The position numbers and the translations under genes were made by a program. This document shows, piece by piece, positions 25,075-35,226 of a stretch of 64,000 nucleotides of DNA. Under the pieces are notes generated by a model. It worked only from the letters and a program-made list of their open reading frames with translations. It was not told the origin of the DNA and ran no database searches. The DNA is from JBHBQE01 sp041776485 (lineage in GTDB: Bacteria; Bacillota; Clostridia; Lachnospirales; Lachnospiraceae): positions 1-64,000 of the forward strand of contig JBHBQE010000006.1 in NCBI GenBank assembly GCA_041776485.1, in the 5' to 3' direction. Position 1 is the first letter of the stretch; each line of letters starts with the position of its first letter.

Positions 25075-27399
25075 TTGGCTGATATAAAAAACAACATTTC
25101 AAAGGATATTCTATCAAGAGAATTTGCAAAGCTTGAGGACAGTGTTCGTCAGCCTATTTCAGTGATTTGCACTGAGGATTTTTGCGACCCTGAGGAGCTG
25201 TACCAAAAGTTGATAAGCAGGATACTTCAGTACCACCCAAGCACCGATATCGGTATTATTAAAAAGGCCTATGAAATTGCTGACTTTGCCCATAAGGATC
25301 AAAAAAGAAAGTCAGGAGAGCCATATATTATCCATCCCCTTAGTGTGGCAATGATATTGGCTGATTTGGAAATGGACAAAGAAACAATTGTATCCGGTAT
25401 TCTTCATGATGTTGTGGAGGATACAGATATCAGCATGCAGGAGATAGAGGATAGATTTGGCAAGGAAATAGCTAATTTAGTGGATGGTGTAACCAAGTTA
25501 GGTAAGCTATCCTATACCAGTGATACAATAGAAGTACAGGCAGAGAATCTTCGTAAAATGTTTCTTGCAATGGCAAAGGATATAAGGGTAATTATTATTA
25601 AGCTGGCTGATAGACTGCATAATATGCGTACCCTGCGTTATATGTCTATGGAAAAACGTCGGGAAAAGGCCAAGGAGACTATGGAGATATATGCTCCCAT
25701 TGCCCAAAGACTTGGAATAAGCAAGCTAAAAAGTGAAATGGATGATTTGGCGTTAAAATACTGTGAGCCGGAGGTTTATTATGATCTTGTGGCGAAGATT
25801 GCCCTTAAAAAGCAGGAAAGAGACCAGTATGTGGATTTGCTTTTAAATGAGGTGAGAAAGCATATACAAGAGGCCGGAATTGACGCAGATGTATCAGGAC
25901 GAGCCAAGCATTTCTTTTCAATCTATAAAAAAATGGTTAATCAAAATAAAACCATTGACCAGATATATGACCTTTTTGCCATAAGGATTATAGTGGAGTC
26001 TCTAAAGGATTGTTATGCTGCACTGGGAGTTATCCATGAAATGTATACTCCCATTCCCGGCAGATTTAAGGACTATGTGGCTATGCCAAAGCCGAATATG
26101 TACCAGTCCCTTCATACTTCAGTAATGGGACCTAATGGAACACCCTTTGAAATTCAAATCAGAACCAGAGATATGCACAGAACCAGTGAATATGGAATTG
26201 CTGCTCACTGGAAATACAAGGAGTCAGGTGAGGGTTCCACAGTAAATGCTGAAGAGGAGAAACTATCCTGGCTGAGACAGATTCTTGAATGGCAACAGGA
26301 CATGAGTGACAATAAGGAATTTGTCAGTTTATTAAAGAATGACTTGAATTTATTTTCTAATAGTGTATTTTGCTTTACTCCTCAAGGCGAAATAAAGAAC
26401 TTGCCGGCAGGCTCTACTCCAATTGATTTTGCATACAGTGTTCACTCTGCAGTGGGAAATTATATGGTGGGCGCAAAGGTGAATGATAAGCTGGTTCCAA
26501 TAACCTATACCATCAAAAATGGAGACAGGATAGAGATTATTACCTCTAAAAACTCTAAGGGTCCCAGTCAGGATTGGCTTAAATTAGTTAAATCCGGTCA
26601 GGCTAAAAATAAAATCAATCAGTTTTTTAGAAGTATAAATAAAGAGGAAAATATTCTAAAAGGGAAGGAAATTCTTGCTGAAGCAGCAAAACAAAAGGGT
26701 TATGATTACAGCAAATTAACCAAATCCCAGTATCAGGACAAGGTTATGAAGCGATATGGACTCCATAGCTGGGACGCTCTTTTAGCCTCCATTGGACAAG
26801 GAAGCTGTAAAGAGGGAGTGGTATTAAACAGACTGTATGATATGTATATTAAGGATAATCCCATTATTCTCTCAGACGAGGAGGTAATTGCCACCAGACG
26901 ACAGCGGGAAAAGGATGATAATAAGCATAGACAGGGCTCTAAATCAGGAGTTATAGTGCGTGGACTGTATGATGTGCATGTAAGGCTTTCCATGTGCTGC
27001 AATCCTGTACCTGGAGACGAAATAGTCGGATTTGTTACCAGGGGAAGAGGCGTTTCCGTTCACAGAACTGATTGTATTAATGTTATTAACTTACCTAAGG
27101 TAGAGCTGGACAGAATGATAGATGTGGAATGGGACGGAGGAGATAATCTTTCAGGAGATAGATTCTATGCTAATTTGCATATATATGCCTATGACAGATC
27201 CGGGATGCTGAATGATATTGTTAAATTTTTCAGTGAAAACAAAATAGAAATCAGAACTTTAAATACCAGACTGGGTAAAAATAATACTGTTACTATTGAT
27301 GTTTCTATCAGTGTATTTGGTGTAAGCCAAATCATATCTCTTACAGAGAGGTTAAGACAAATTGAAAGCGTTATTGATGTAGAAAGAAGTACAGGCTAA
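25075..27399 (+). CDS. relA: Bifunctional (p)ppGpp synthetase/hydrolase RelA/SpoT
   Basis: The 774-residue Rel protein has an HD hydrolase domain (HDVVEDT, about residues 107-113), a synthetase domain (YQSLHTSV), a TGS domain (STPIDFAYSVHSAVG), a zinc-finger region with CCNPVPGD, and a C-terminal ACT domain. It makes and degrades the stringent-response alarmone. Start is TTG after AGGGGGT. Its stop overlaps the downstream MBL gene by one base, forming the relA-MBL-hemZ-hisS run common in Clostridia. Confidence 0.95.
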   Translation: MADIKNNISKDILSREFAKLEDSVRQPISVICTEDFCDPEELYQKLISRILQYHPSTDIGIIKKAYEIADFAHKDQKRKSGEPYIIHPLSVAMILADLEMDKETIVSGILHDVVEDTDISMQEIEDRFGKEIANLVDGVTKLGKLSYTSDTIEVQAENLRKMFLAMAKDIRVIIIKLADRLHNMRTLRYMSMEKRREKAKETMEIYAPIAQRLGISKLKSEMDDLALKYCEPEVYYDLVAKIALKKQERDQYVDLLLNEVRKHIQEAGIDADVSGRAKHFFSIYKKMVNQNKTIDQIYDLFAIRIIVESLKDCYAALGVIHEMYTPIPGRFKDYVAMPKPNMYQSLHTSVMGPNGTPFEIQIRTRDMHRTSEYGIAAHWKYKESGEGSTVNAEEEKLSWLRQILEWQQDMSDNKEFVSLLKNDLNLFSNSVFCFTPQGEIKNLPAGSTPIDFAYSVHSAVGNYMVGAKVNDKLVPITYTIKNGDRIEIITSKNSKGPSQDWLKLVKSGQAKNKINQFFRSINKEENILKGKEILAEAAKQKGYDYSKLTKSQYQDKVMKRYGLHSWDALLASIGQGSCKEGVVLNRLYDMYIKDNPIILSDEEVIATRRQREKDDNKHRQGSKSGVIVRGLYDVHVRLSMCCNPVPGDEIVGFVTRGRGVSVHRTDCINVINLPKVELDRMIDVEWDGGDNLSGDRFYANLHIYAYDRSGMLNDIVKFFSENKIEIRTLNTRLGKNNTVTIDVSISVFGVSQIISLTERLRQIESVIDVERSTG

Positions 27400-28028
27400 T
27401 GAAAATACAGATTTTTCCGGTGGGATTATTAGGCACAAATTGTTATTTTTTAATTAATGAGTCAACAAATGAGATTCTGATAATTGATCCGGGGGCAGAG
27501 GGAGAGAGACTGGCAAGGAAAATTGAGGCAAAGGGCTATATACCGGTTGCGATACTCCTAACCCATGGTCATAGCGATCATACCGATGGAATAGAGGCAC
27601 TGCGGGAAAAATACAGTAATCTTAAGGTTTATGCACTGGATAAGGAAGTGGAGGTGCTATCTGACCCCAGATTTAATATGTCAGAATCTATAGGTCTTGG
27701 GGAAAAGAGATATCCCGTAGATTGTACTTTTACTGACGGTGAAGTAGTTACCTTGGCAGATCTTGAGTTTAAGGTAATTGCTACGCCGGGTCATACTCCC
27801 GGAAGCTGTTGTTATTATTTTGAAAAAAATAATATATTAGTATCCGGTGATACACTATTTCATGATTCGATAGGAAGGACTGATTTTCCCGGCGGAAGCA
27901 TGGAAGAGCTTATATCCTCAATTAAAAATAAGCTTTATGTACTTCCGGATAAAACAAGAGTTTTACCGGGACATATGGGAACAACAGAAATAGGCCATGA
28001 AAAGGCATATAATATGTTTGTTCGATGA
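27399..28028 (+). CDS. Metallo-beta-lactamase-fold hydrolase (glyoxalase II-like)
   Basis: The 209-residue enzyme contains the dinuclear metal motif THGHSDH and further ligands in TPGHTPGS, SGDTLF and LPGHMG. This family includes hydroxyacylglutathione hydrolases and other thioester hydrolases; Clostridia generally lack glutathione, so the true substrate is uncertain. It overlaps relA by one base and hemZ by four. Confidence 0.88.
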   Translation: MKIQIFPVGLLGTNCYFLINESTNEILIIDPGAEGERLARKIEAKGYIPVAILLTHGHSDHTDGIEALREKYSNLKVYALDKEVEVLSDPRFNMSESIGLGEKRYPVDCTFTDGEVVTLADLEFKVIATPGHTPGSCCYYFEKNNILVSGDTLFHDSIGRTDFPGGSMEELISSIKNKLYVLPDKTRVLPGHMGTTEIGHEKAYNMFVR

Positions 28029-29401
28029 AAATATTATTAAATGATGAAAGCTTTCGTTATGATGTTCACTCTCTTATTAAAGCCTTTTATCCTGATGAAA
28101 TATTAAATTATAATATAATAAACTATTCTCTAAAAGGGGTTGAACCTGATATTATACTAAATGAAAATTCTCTCAGTATTCTTATCCCCAATGGGTCAGA
28201 TTATGACCGTTTTAATTCCAAGAATATTTTTAAAAGAAAACTTTATAATATCCTTTCTCAATGCACCGGCAGACAACTGGAGTGGGGTACTTTAACGGGA
28301 ATAAGGCCTGTAAAGCTTCCTTCAAGGCTTTTGTCCATTGGTAAAAACGATAAGGATATCTTAGAATATTTGTATGAAGAATTTTTACTATCAGATAAAA
28401 AAGGGAGACTTATTTTAGACATAGCCAGGAGAGAAAGAAAGCTTCTCAATGACATAAATATGAATGAAACTGCCAGCATATATATTGGTATACCATTTTG
28501 TCCCAGTATTTGCTCCTATTGTTCCTTTTCCTCATATCCCATTGTAAGATATAGGGATAGAGTAAAGGATTACATACTGGCATTAAAAAAGGAAATGCAA
28601 GAAATTAAATATAAAATTAATAATAAGAAAATAGTTTCTGTTTATATGGGAGGAGGTACTCCTACAACCTTAGATGAATATGACCTTAAGGACATCATAA
28701 GCTATACCAAAGACTTGTTTGATATTGATAAAGATATAGAATTTACTGTGGAGGCAGGTAGACCGGATACAATTACATGGGAAAAATTGGAGATTTTGAG
28801 GAAACTTGACATTATACGTATTTCCATAAATCCCCAAAGTATGAATGACAATACGTTAAAAAGGATTGGGAGAGCCCACAGCAGTGAAGATACTGTAAAT
28901 GCATTTTATATGGCAAGGGATGCCGGCATGGAGATAATTAATTGCGATTTAATAATCGGACTGCCGGGTGAGGGATCAGATGAAGTTAAATATACACTTA
29001 ATAAAATGGCTGAACTTTCACCAAATAATATAACTGTACATTCTTTGGCTATTAAAAGAGCTTCCAGATTAAATTATGAGGAACACTATAGTAATACCAT
29101 GGATGATATTGAGCAAATCTTTGAAATATGTGGAAACTTTATGGACTCACTGGGGCTTTTCCCTTACTATTTATATAGACAAAAACAAATAAGCGGTAAT
29201 ATGGAAAATATTGGATATGCCGAGGCAGGATGTGAGTGTTTGTATAATATGCTAATAATGGGAGAGTATCATAATATATATGCTTTTGGCGCAGGAGCTG
29301 TTACCAAGGAGATTGATGGGAATAATAAACCGATACGAAGTCCCAATCCTAAGGATGTTAATATCTATATAGATAGGATTTTAAAATCTTCTGTGATATA
29401 A
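28025..29401 (+). CDS. hemZ: Radical SAM coproporphyrinogen dehydrogenase HemZ-like
   Basis: The 458-residue protein has an N-terminal extension of about 150 residues and a radical SAM core with CPSICSYCSF (CxxxCxxC), GGGTPTT and a second SAM-binding stretch. This layout is characteristic of HemZ, the oxygen-independent coproporphyrinogen III oxidase relative found next to relA and hisS in Clostridia. Haem synthesis genes are absent from the window, so its role may be in another tetrapyrrole step. It overlaps the previous gene by four bases (ATGA). Confidence 0.86.
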   Translation: MKILLNDESFRYDVHSLIKAFYPDEILNYNIINYSLKGVEPDIILNENSLSILIPNGSDYDRFNSKNIFKRKLYNILSQCTGRQLEWGTLTGIRPVKLPSRLLSIGKNDKDILEYLYEEFLLSDKKGRLILDIARRERKLLNDINMNETASIYIGIPFCPSICSYCSFSSYPIVRYRDRVKDYILALKKEMQEIKYKINNKKIVSVYMGGGTPTTLDEYDLKDIISYTKDLFDIDKDIEFTVEAGRPDTITWEKLEILRKLDIIRISINPQSMNDNTLKRIGRAHSSEDTVNAFYMARDAGMEIINCDLIIGLPGEGSDEVKYTLNKMAELSPNNITVHSLAIKRASRLNYEEHYSNTMDDIEQIFEICGNFMDSLGLFPYYLYRQKQISGNMENIGYAEAGCECLYNMLIMGEYHNIYAFGAGAVTKEIDGNNKPIRSPNPKDVNIYIDRILKSSVI

Positions 29402-29434
29402 TCAATTCTTGTTTGCATAAAATGGAGGGAAGTT

Positions 29435-30670
29435 ATGGCTTTAAAGAAAAAACCAGTAAACGGTATGAAGGATATTATGCCAAGAGAGGCGAAAATAAGA
29501 GATTATGTAATAAATATAATTAAAAATACCTATAGAAGTTACGGTTTTGTTTCAATAGAAACACCGGTGATGGAGGATGTAAATAATCTCTTAGGCTCTA
29601 AAGGCGGAGAAAATGAAAAGCTTATATTTAAAATACTAAAAAGGGGAGAAAAGCTGGATATAAAAAATGCGCAGGAGGAAAAGGATGTTGTGGATTTTGG
29701 CATGCGATATGACCTTACAGTTCCGCTATGCAGATATTATTCCTGCTATGAAAACGAGTTGCCAAGTCCCTTTAAGGCATTGCAAATAGGTAATGTATAT
29801 CGGGCAGACAGACCTCAAAGAGGCAGATATCGTCAATTTACCCAATGTGATATTGATATATTGGGGGAAGAGTCAAGCCTGGCGGAAATAGAGCTTATTT
29901 TGGCAACCGGAGCCTGTATAAGTAATATTGGATTTAAGGATTTTGAAATAAGGATAAATGACAGAAGAGTATTGCGTGTCATGGCAGAAACTGCCGGTCT
30001 TGACAAGGATAGACTTGATGAAATCTTTATCATTTTGGATAAGATGGATAAAGCAGGTATTGACGGAGTTAGAAAAATGCTTTTAGAGTCGGGTTTTGCT
30101 GAAGGAGCAGTCAGTAAATATATGGGATATTTTGACAATGGTGATATAAGCGACTTAATATTAAATTCCGATTATGTGCAAGCCAAAAAAAGTATAGATT
30201 CAATAAGTTATGCAGTTAACTCTGCCAAGGAGGGAGAGTATACGCTGGTTTTTGACCCGGGACTTGTCAGGGGAATGGGTTATTATACAGGAACAATATT
30301 TGAAATATCTATGCCTAAGCTGGGATTAAGCTGTGGCGGCGGCGGAAGATATGATAAGCTTGTGGGATATTTTCTTGGCAAGGATGTTCCCGCCTGCGGA
30401 TTTTCCATAGGATTTGAAAGAATAATTTTACTGCTTTTGGAAAGTGATTTTGAAATACCCACAGAGAGGTTGAAAAAGGCATATTTGGTGGAAAAGAATT
30501 ATCCTGAAGAAAAGCTTTCGGAAATATTTAAAAGAGCAAATAATGAAAGAAAAGAAGGGATGCAAGTTCTTGTTACCCGAATGAATAAGAACAAAAAGTT
30601 TCAAAAGGAGCAGTTAGAGAAAGAGGGCTATACAGATTTTGCAGAGTTTTTTACATCTCGAGATAACTGA
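29435..30670 (+). CDS. hisS: Histidyl-tRNA synthetase
   Basis: The 411-residue class II synthetase has motif 2 (QIGNVYRADRPQRGRYRQFTQCD), the histidine-binding segment (GLVRGMGYYTGTIFEI) and motif 3 (GFSIGFERI), followed by an anticodon-binding domain. It charges tRNA-His with histidine. A GGAGGG ribosome binding site precedes the ATG. The C-terminal coding region overlaps the converging 702-residue gene by 20 bases. No T-box leader is present, as the upstream gap is only 33 bases. Confidence 0.96.
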   Translation: MALKKKPVNGMKDIMPREAKIRDYVINIIKNTYRSYGFVSIETPVMEDVNNLLGSKGGENEKLIFKILKRGEKLDIKNAQEEKDVVDFGMRYDLTVPLCRYYSCYENELPSPFKALQIGNVYRADRPQRGRYRQFTQCDIDILGEESSLAEIELILATGACISNIGFKDFEIRINDRRVLRVMAETAGLDKDRLDEIFIILDKMDKAGIDGVRKMLLESGFAEGAVSKYMGYFDNGDISDLILNSDYVQAKKSIDSISYAVNSAKEGEYTLVFDPGLVRGMGYYTGTIFEISMPKLGLSCGGGGRYDKLVGYFLGKDVPACGFSIGFERIILLLLESDFEIPTERLKKAYLVEKNYPEEKLSEIFKRANNERKEGMQVLVTRMNKNKKFQKEQLEKEGYTDFAEFFTSRDN

Positions 30671-32759
30671 TTTCTTCAATCAGTTCATTTGGAGGGGTTT
30701 CCCCTCCATTTTCCATTTTCTTAATGGTATTTTTAATCGGCTTAGTTTTTTGTTCTGTTTTATTACTGCGTACTTGAATAAGCTTCTCATATTGGGGAGA
30801 ATTTTGCAGGGCAATTCTTGTTTTCTGTTTAAAGGGGCAGTACTTAAATAGCATTTCCCGTTCAGGCTTTAAAAGACGCATATTTCCTGCACTTTCATAT
30901 TTTATATAGGAAAGATAGTCACTTACAAATACCTTTTTATAATTATTTGATCTTTTTTTGAGACTGGTTTTGATTTTTTCCTTTTGATCCTTGGTAAGAC
31001 TTCTGTTTTTCTTAAAAAATTGCAGGTAATCATTATATTCTGCGGTAAGAGACGGGTCTGTAATGTCCGTCCAGCGAACACCCTGATCAGTTTTACAAAC
31101 TTCCCAACGATATTCGCCGCACAGGTTTGTTACGGAGTCGGATAAATTCTCCTCAAAAAAGGAGGAGACCAACATTCTGGCAGAAGAGTTCCTGATTCTG
31201 CCATCAATATTTTGCCAAAGAATCATATTCTGTCCTATATTTGGCATTAAAATTATATAGGGTATTTGCTCTTCATGAATAATAAACTGAAGTCCTTCAT
31301 AATCCGGTACGGAAAAAAGCTTGCTTCTATAGAAAATGCTGTAATCCAAATCTCTTATACGATTTATTTCATTTGTTAAATTATCATTTGACAAATAACT
31401 CTTATCCAGAGGAAGCATTCTAAGCTGAGAGTCAAAAATAGGCACAAACATGCTTATTTTACCAAAGGTCATACGATTGCCCAGTGTAAAGATATTTTTA
31501 ATTTCATATTTAAGTCTGGAGTCACCGTCCTCTAATAATGCATCCATTTCCTCCTGCCTTATGTCTCCGTTTCTAACGCTTTCCCTAAGGTATGTTATAT
31601 AGTCCTGCTGGAACTCGTTTAATGACGGGGAAATTTCCTTTAAATATATTTTTTTAAGCCATTCGAACATGGGAATTATTTTGCCGCTATTATAGTTATA
31701 GGCTACGGAATAGCCATAGAGCTTTTTAATATCTTCGGAATCAACAACTCTCTCCTCCATAAACCCAAACATTAAAAACATTAGGATAATAGGTGGGATT
31801 TCCGTTGTATTAACCGCATTAACAATTTTTTTAATGATTAAACGATATATTTCATAGAAGTGAGGGGCAATTTGCCTCCTTATATTTCTAATTAAATCAT
31901 CTGTATCAGTTCTGTTTGTTATTTCCACATATCTATCCATGGTAATGCTAAGCTCTGCAGTTTTTTTGTCATCATATTCGGCAAAGGCGGCAATCTGCAT
32001 AAGGGAATTGGTGAAGTTTGGCATAGACAGGTTATCTTCTCCGTTCTCAATGGCAGATATCTCATTATTAAGGGCTTTTATATCGGTTTTAAATGTTAGG
32101 GTTTTTTTATTAAATTCATCAAGAAGTGAGGAAATTTTAATAATATCCCGAGAAAGCTCATAGCTGAATTCCAATGCCTGTATGGCAAAGCCTATACATA
32201 CACAAGAGCCCAGACTGTATATGGGTGACATTAATTTATATTTTTGTGCCAGAGTACTGATATATGAAGCTCTCCAGCTTGTAATGTCCATGGGAGCATT
32301 GGGACATTCAATATCAGCAAAAGTGGAATAATCCTTGGCTTTTGTACAGGTTTTAGCACATAAAACAGGGTATTTTGCTATGTCAAGCTGAATTTTATCA
32401 TATTCTTTTTGAGCACGATTATGTATTTTATTGGCTACTGATGAAAGAGCATTAATATCCTTTATTAAAGATAGAGCAATGGTTGGCGTAAGCTTTTCGT
32501 TTTCTCTTAATATGCTTATAAAGTCATTTATATCGTTATATTCATAGGTATAAATAGTGGTTTCGGTTTTAGTGATATAGGAAAAACTATGTACCAAGCC
32601 GCAGGGCTCAAAGGCGCCAATTAGTGAACTGGCTTCAAGGCTAAAGGATTCGGCGCCGGCAAGTACCAGTACGCTTCCTCTTATAATCAAAGCAATTTGA
32701 TTAATGGGGGTCCCTAAGTCATAAATTATTTGATTAGGTGGAATAGTTCTAAGTGCCAA
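30651..32759 (-). CDS. Unknown 702-residue protein with Crp-like cyclic-nucleotide-binding-type N-terminus
   Basis: I do not recognise a known full-length family. Residues 1 to about 105 look like a cNMP-binding beta-roll (IPPNQIIYDLGTPINQIALIIRG), but without an obvious phosphate-binding cassette. The middle is helical with a Cys-containing segment (CAKTCTK, then CPNAPMD), and the region from about 490 has a separate alpha/beta character. The last 70 residues are strongly basic then acidic. There is no signal peptide or clear transmembrane span. The start is TTG with GGCAGGT nearby. The order with aspS and the isochorismatase gene suggests one transcript. It may be a regulator or scaffold. 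Confidence 0.68.
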   Translation of the reverse strand: MALRTIPPNQIIYDLGTPINQIALIIRGSVLVLAGAESFSLEASSLIGAFEPCGLVHSFSYITKTETTIYTYEYNDINDFISILRENEKLTPTIALSLIKDINALSSVANKIHNRAQKEYDKIQLDIAKYPVLCAKTCTKAKDYSTFADIECPNAPMDITSWRASYISTLAQKYKLMSPIYSLGSCVCIGFAIQALEFSYELSRDIIKISSLLDEFNKKTLTFKTDIKALNNEISAIENGEDNLSMPNFTNSLMQIAAFAEYDDKKTAELSITMDRYVEITNRTDTDDLIRNIRRQIAPHFYEIYRLIIKKIVNAVNTTEIPPIILMFLMFGFMEERVVDSEDIKKLYGYSVAYNYNSGKIIPMFEWLKKIYLKEISPSLNEFQQDYITYLRESVRNGDIRQEEMDALLEDGDSRLKYEIKNIFTLGNRMTFGKISMFVPIFDSQLRMLPLDKSYLSNDNLTNEINRIRDLDYSIFYRSKLFSVPDYEGLQFIIHEEQIPYIILMPNIGQNMILWQNIDGRIRNSSARMLVSSFFEENLSDSVTNLCGEYRWEVCKTDQGVRWTDITDPSLTAEYNDYLQFFKKNRSLTKDQKEKIKTSLKKRSNNYKKVFVSDYLSYIKYESAGNMRLLKPEREMLFKYCPFKQKTRIALQNSPQYEKLIQVRSNKTEQKTKPIKNTIKKMENGGETPPNELIEEISYLEM

Positions 32760-32770
32760 ATCATACCTGC

Positions 32771-34552
32771 CTATTCTATAGTTATTTTAAGTGAAAGCTC
32801 CTGTAATTGTTTATCATCAACTGCCGTGGGTGCCTTTGTCATTAAATCAGAGGCATCCTTTATTTTTGGAAAGGCAATAACATCTCTGACACTGTCAACT
32901 TTTGCAATAAGCATAATCAATCTGTCAAGTCCATGAGCTAATCCGCCATGAGGTGGCACACCATATTTAAAGGCTTCAAGTAAGAATCCAAAACGTTCGT
33001 TGCTAACTTCCTGTGAAAGTCCCAGAGCTTCAAACATTTTTGCCTGTATATTAGAGTCATGAATTCTAATACTACCACCTCCAAGCTCCACGCCGTTAAT
33101 AACTATATCATAAGCCTTTGCCCGCATTTTATCCTGATTTTCGCTGCCTAACAAAGGTAAATCCTCCTCCCTTGGCATGGTAAAGGGGTGGTGCATTGCC
33201 ATAAGGCGATTATCTGTATCAGACCACTCAAACAGAGGGAAATCAACTACCCATAAAAAGGCGTAGGTATCCTCATCAATAAGTTCCAATTCATGACCGA
33301 ACTTCAGGCGAAGCATACCAAGAGTTTCCCATACAATCTTATTAGTATCTGCGATAAATAAGAGTAAATCTCCTGTTTTTGCACCCATTTTATGTATGAT
33401 TTTATTAGTATCATCTTCACTGATAAATTTAGTAAATGAAGATTTAATATTTCCTTCCTGTAAAGCAATATAAGCTAAACCTTTAGCTCCTACTCCCTTT
33501 ACTTCTTCAGTGAGTTTATCTATAGCTTTTCTTGCAATATCTGCTTTATCAGGGATACGAATACCCCTTACACTTCCTCCTGACTCAACGGCAGAGGTAA
33601 AGACCCCGAAACCACAGGAACTTACAATATCTGATATATCAACCAATTCCATTCCAAAACGAATATCCGGCTTATCGGAGCCATATTTATCCATTGCCTC
33701 CTGCCAGGAGATCCTTGGGAATGGTGTCGGAATGTCTATATCAAGAGTTTCCTTAAAAATATGTTTCATGAGGCGTTCATTTACATCTATAACATCGTCT
33801 TCATCCACAAAGCTTAGCTCCATGTCAATCTGGGTAAACTCCGGTTGTCTGTGTGCCCTTAAATCCTCGTCCCTAAAGCATTTGGCAATTTGGTAATATT
33901 TATCAAAGCCTGAGCACATAAGAAGCTGTTTAAAAAGCTGAGGCGACTGGGGAAGAGCATAAAAATTTCCGGGATGAACACGGCTGGGCACTAAGTAATC
34001 CCTGGCACCTTCGGGTGTAGACTTTTGAAGTATTGGAGTTTCCACTTCCACAAAGCCCTCTTTATCCAGAAAGTTTCTGACTAGGCTTGTTACCCTGCTT
34101 CTCAGGAATAAAATTCTTTGCAAATCAGGACGCCTTAGATCTAAATACCTATAGGAAAGTCTTAATTCGTCTTTGGTATTTATTTCCTCCTCAATTGGGA
34201 AAGGTGGAGTCTCTGAAGCAGAGAAAATGCGAAGCTCCGTTACAAAAACCTCTATTTCTCCGGTTTTAAGGCTTTCATTTGCCAGGGCAGCTCGTTTTTG
34301 AACCTTTCCCCGTATACCTATACAGTATTCGCCTCTGAGACTTCCAGCCATCCTAAAGGTATCACTGCCGCAAACATTTTCATCAAAGACTATCTGCATT
34401 ATTCCACTTTTATCCCGCAAATCAATAAATATAAGACTTCCCAGATTTCGTCTTTTAGAAACCCAGCCCATAAGTATTATTTCTCTGCCAATATCTGTAA
34501 CAGAGAATTCGGCACATAATCCTGACCTTTTAAAATCTTTTGTAATTTCCAT
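32771..34552 (-). CDS. aspS: Aspartyl-tRNA synthetase
   Basis: The 593-residue bacterial-type AspRS has an N-terminal OB-fold anticodon domain (LMGWVSKRRNLGSLIFIDLRD), class II motifs (RDEDLRAHRQPEFTQ, GLDRLIM) and the bacterial GAD insertion. Length fits bacterial AspRS, which may be discriminating or non-discriminating. It lies 7 bases downstream of the isochorismatase-type gene and 11 bases before the 702-residue gene, so all three are probably one operon. Confidence 0.96.
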   Translation of the reverse strand: MEITKDFKRSGLCAEFSVTDIGREIILMGWVSKRRNLGSLIFIDLRDKSGIMQIVFDENVCGSDTFRMAGSLRGEYCIGIRGKVQKRAALANESLKTGEIEVFVTELRIFSASETPPFPIEEEINTKDELRLSYRYLDLRRPDLQRILFLRSRVTSLVRNFLDKEGFVEVETPILQKSTPEGARDYLVPSRVHPGNFYALPQSPQLFKQLLMCSGFDKYYQIAKCFRDEDLRAHRQPEFTQIDMELSFVDEDDVIDVNERLMKHIFKETLDIDIPTPFPRISWQEAMDKYGSDKPDIRFGMELVDISDIVSSCGFGVFTSAVESGGSVRGIRIPDKADIARKAIDKLTEEVKGVGAKGLAYIALQEGNIKSSFTKFISEDDTNKIIHKMGAKTGDLLLFIADTNKIVWETLGMLRLKFGHELELIDEDTYAFLWVVDFPLFEWSDTDNRLMAMHHPFTMPREEDLPLLGSENQDKMRAKAYDIVINGVELGGGSIRIHDSNIQAKMFEALGLSQEVSNERFGFLLEAFKYGVPPHGGLAHGLDRLIMLIAKVDSVRDVIAFPKIKDASDLMTKAPTAVDDKQLQELSLKITIE

Positions 34553-34559
34553 ACTTTAC

Positions 34560-35102
34560 CTACTTTATAAGATTTGATATTGTTTTAAAGGTTTCACCGC
34601 CTGATATCTGCAAAAGCTCAAAAAGCACACTCTCAAGGGAAGTTATAAATGCCCCCTCCTGCTTTGCTCTTAAAATACCGATATCGTGGTTTTTAAGTGT
34701 TCTTGAGGTACAGCAGTCCTCAACAATATATACAGACAACCCCATTTCAATGAGATCCATAATAGTTTGAAGTACACAGATATGGGTTTCACAGCCGCAG
34801 ATTATAACATGCCTTGCACCGGTGTGCTTTACCATATCCTTAATATTTTCATCTAACATACAGCTAAAGCTGGTTTTTGCCATTCCAGATGGAAAATCAG
34901 GTATGGAACTAAGCTCTTTAACAGTACTGCCGAGCCCATTAGGATATTGTTCTGAAACTACTAAGGGTATCTCAAGTGCAATCAACCCTTTTGCAAGCTT
35001 TACACTGCTTTTAAGGAAGTTTTCCCCCTCATGCTGAGCAGGAATAAGCTTTTCCTGATAATCTACAAATATGCCGCAGGTTCTGTTTTTATCTATTCGC
35101 AT
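34560..35102 (-). CDS. Isochorismatase-family cysteine hydrolase
   Basis: The 180-residue protein has the family's catalytic triad context: an early Asp (FVDYQEKL, Asp14), a central Lys region and the nucleophile segment CGCETHICVLQT with a reactive Cys. Members hydrolyse isochorismate, nicotinamide or related amides. This one lacks a specific marker, so the substrate is unknown. It is the first gene of the minus-strand operon with aspS and is divergent from ribBA. Confidence 0.82.
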   Translation of the reverse strand: MRIDKNRTCGIFVDYQEKLIPAQHEGENFLKSSVKLAKGLIALEIPLVVSEQYPNGLGSTVKELSSIPDFPSGMAKTSFSCMLDENIKDMVKHTGARHVIICGCETHICVLQTIMDLIEMGLSVYIVEDCCTSRTLKNHDIGILRAKQEGAFITSLESVLFELLQISGGETFKTISNLIK

Positions 35103-35168
35103 ATTTACCCTTTCTACATTAATAACTATTCAAAGTATTTTATATTATTATTTAATCTAATACAAGCG

Positions 35169-35197
35169 TTGACGCTGACTTGTGATAAAACTATAAT
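35169..35197 (+). promoter_or_regulatory. Promoter of the ribBA operon
   Basis: TTGACG (35169-35174) and a consensus TATAAT (35192-35197) are 17 bases apart. The start codon of ribBA follows after 29 bases with AAGGAAAGG between. There is no room for an FMN riboswitch. Confidence 0.75.
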
Positions 35198-35226
35198 GTT
35201 AACAATGAGTAAGGAAAGGATGTAAA

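Noticed and set aside
29402..29434. T-box leader for hisS
   Set aside because: The gap is only 33 bases, far too short for a T-box element.
35103..35226. FMN riboswitch upstream of ribBA
   Set aside because: Only 124 bases lie between the two divergent genes, a consensus promoter occupies 35169-35197, and the conserved riboswitch core sequences are absent.
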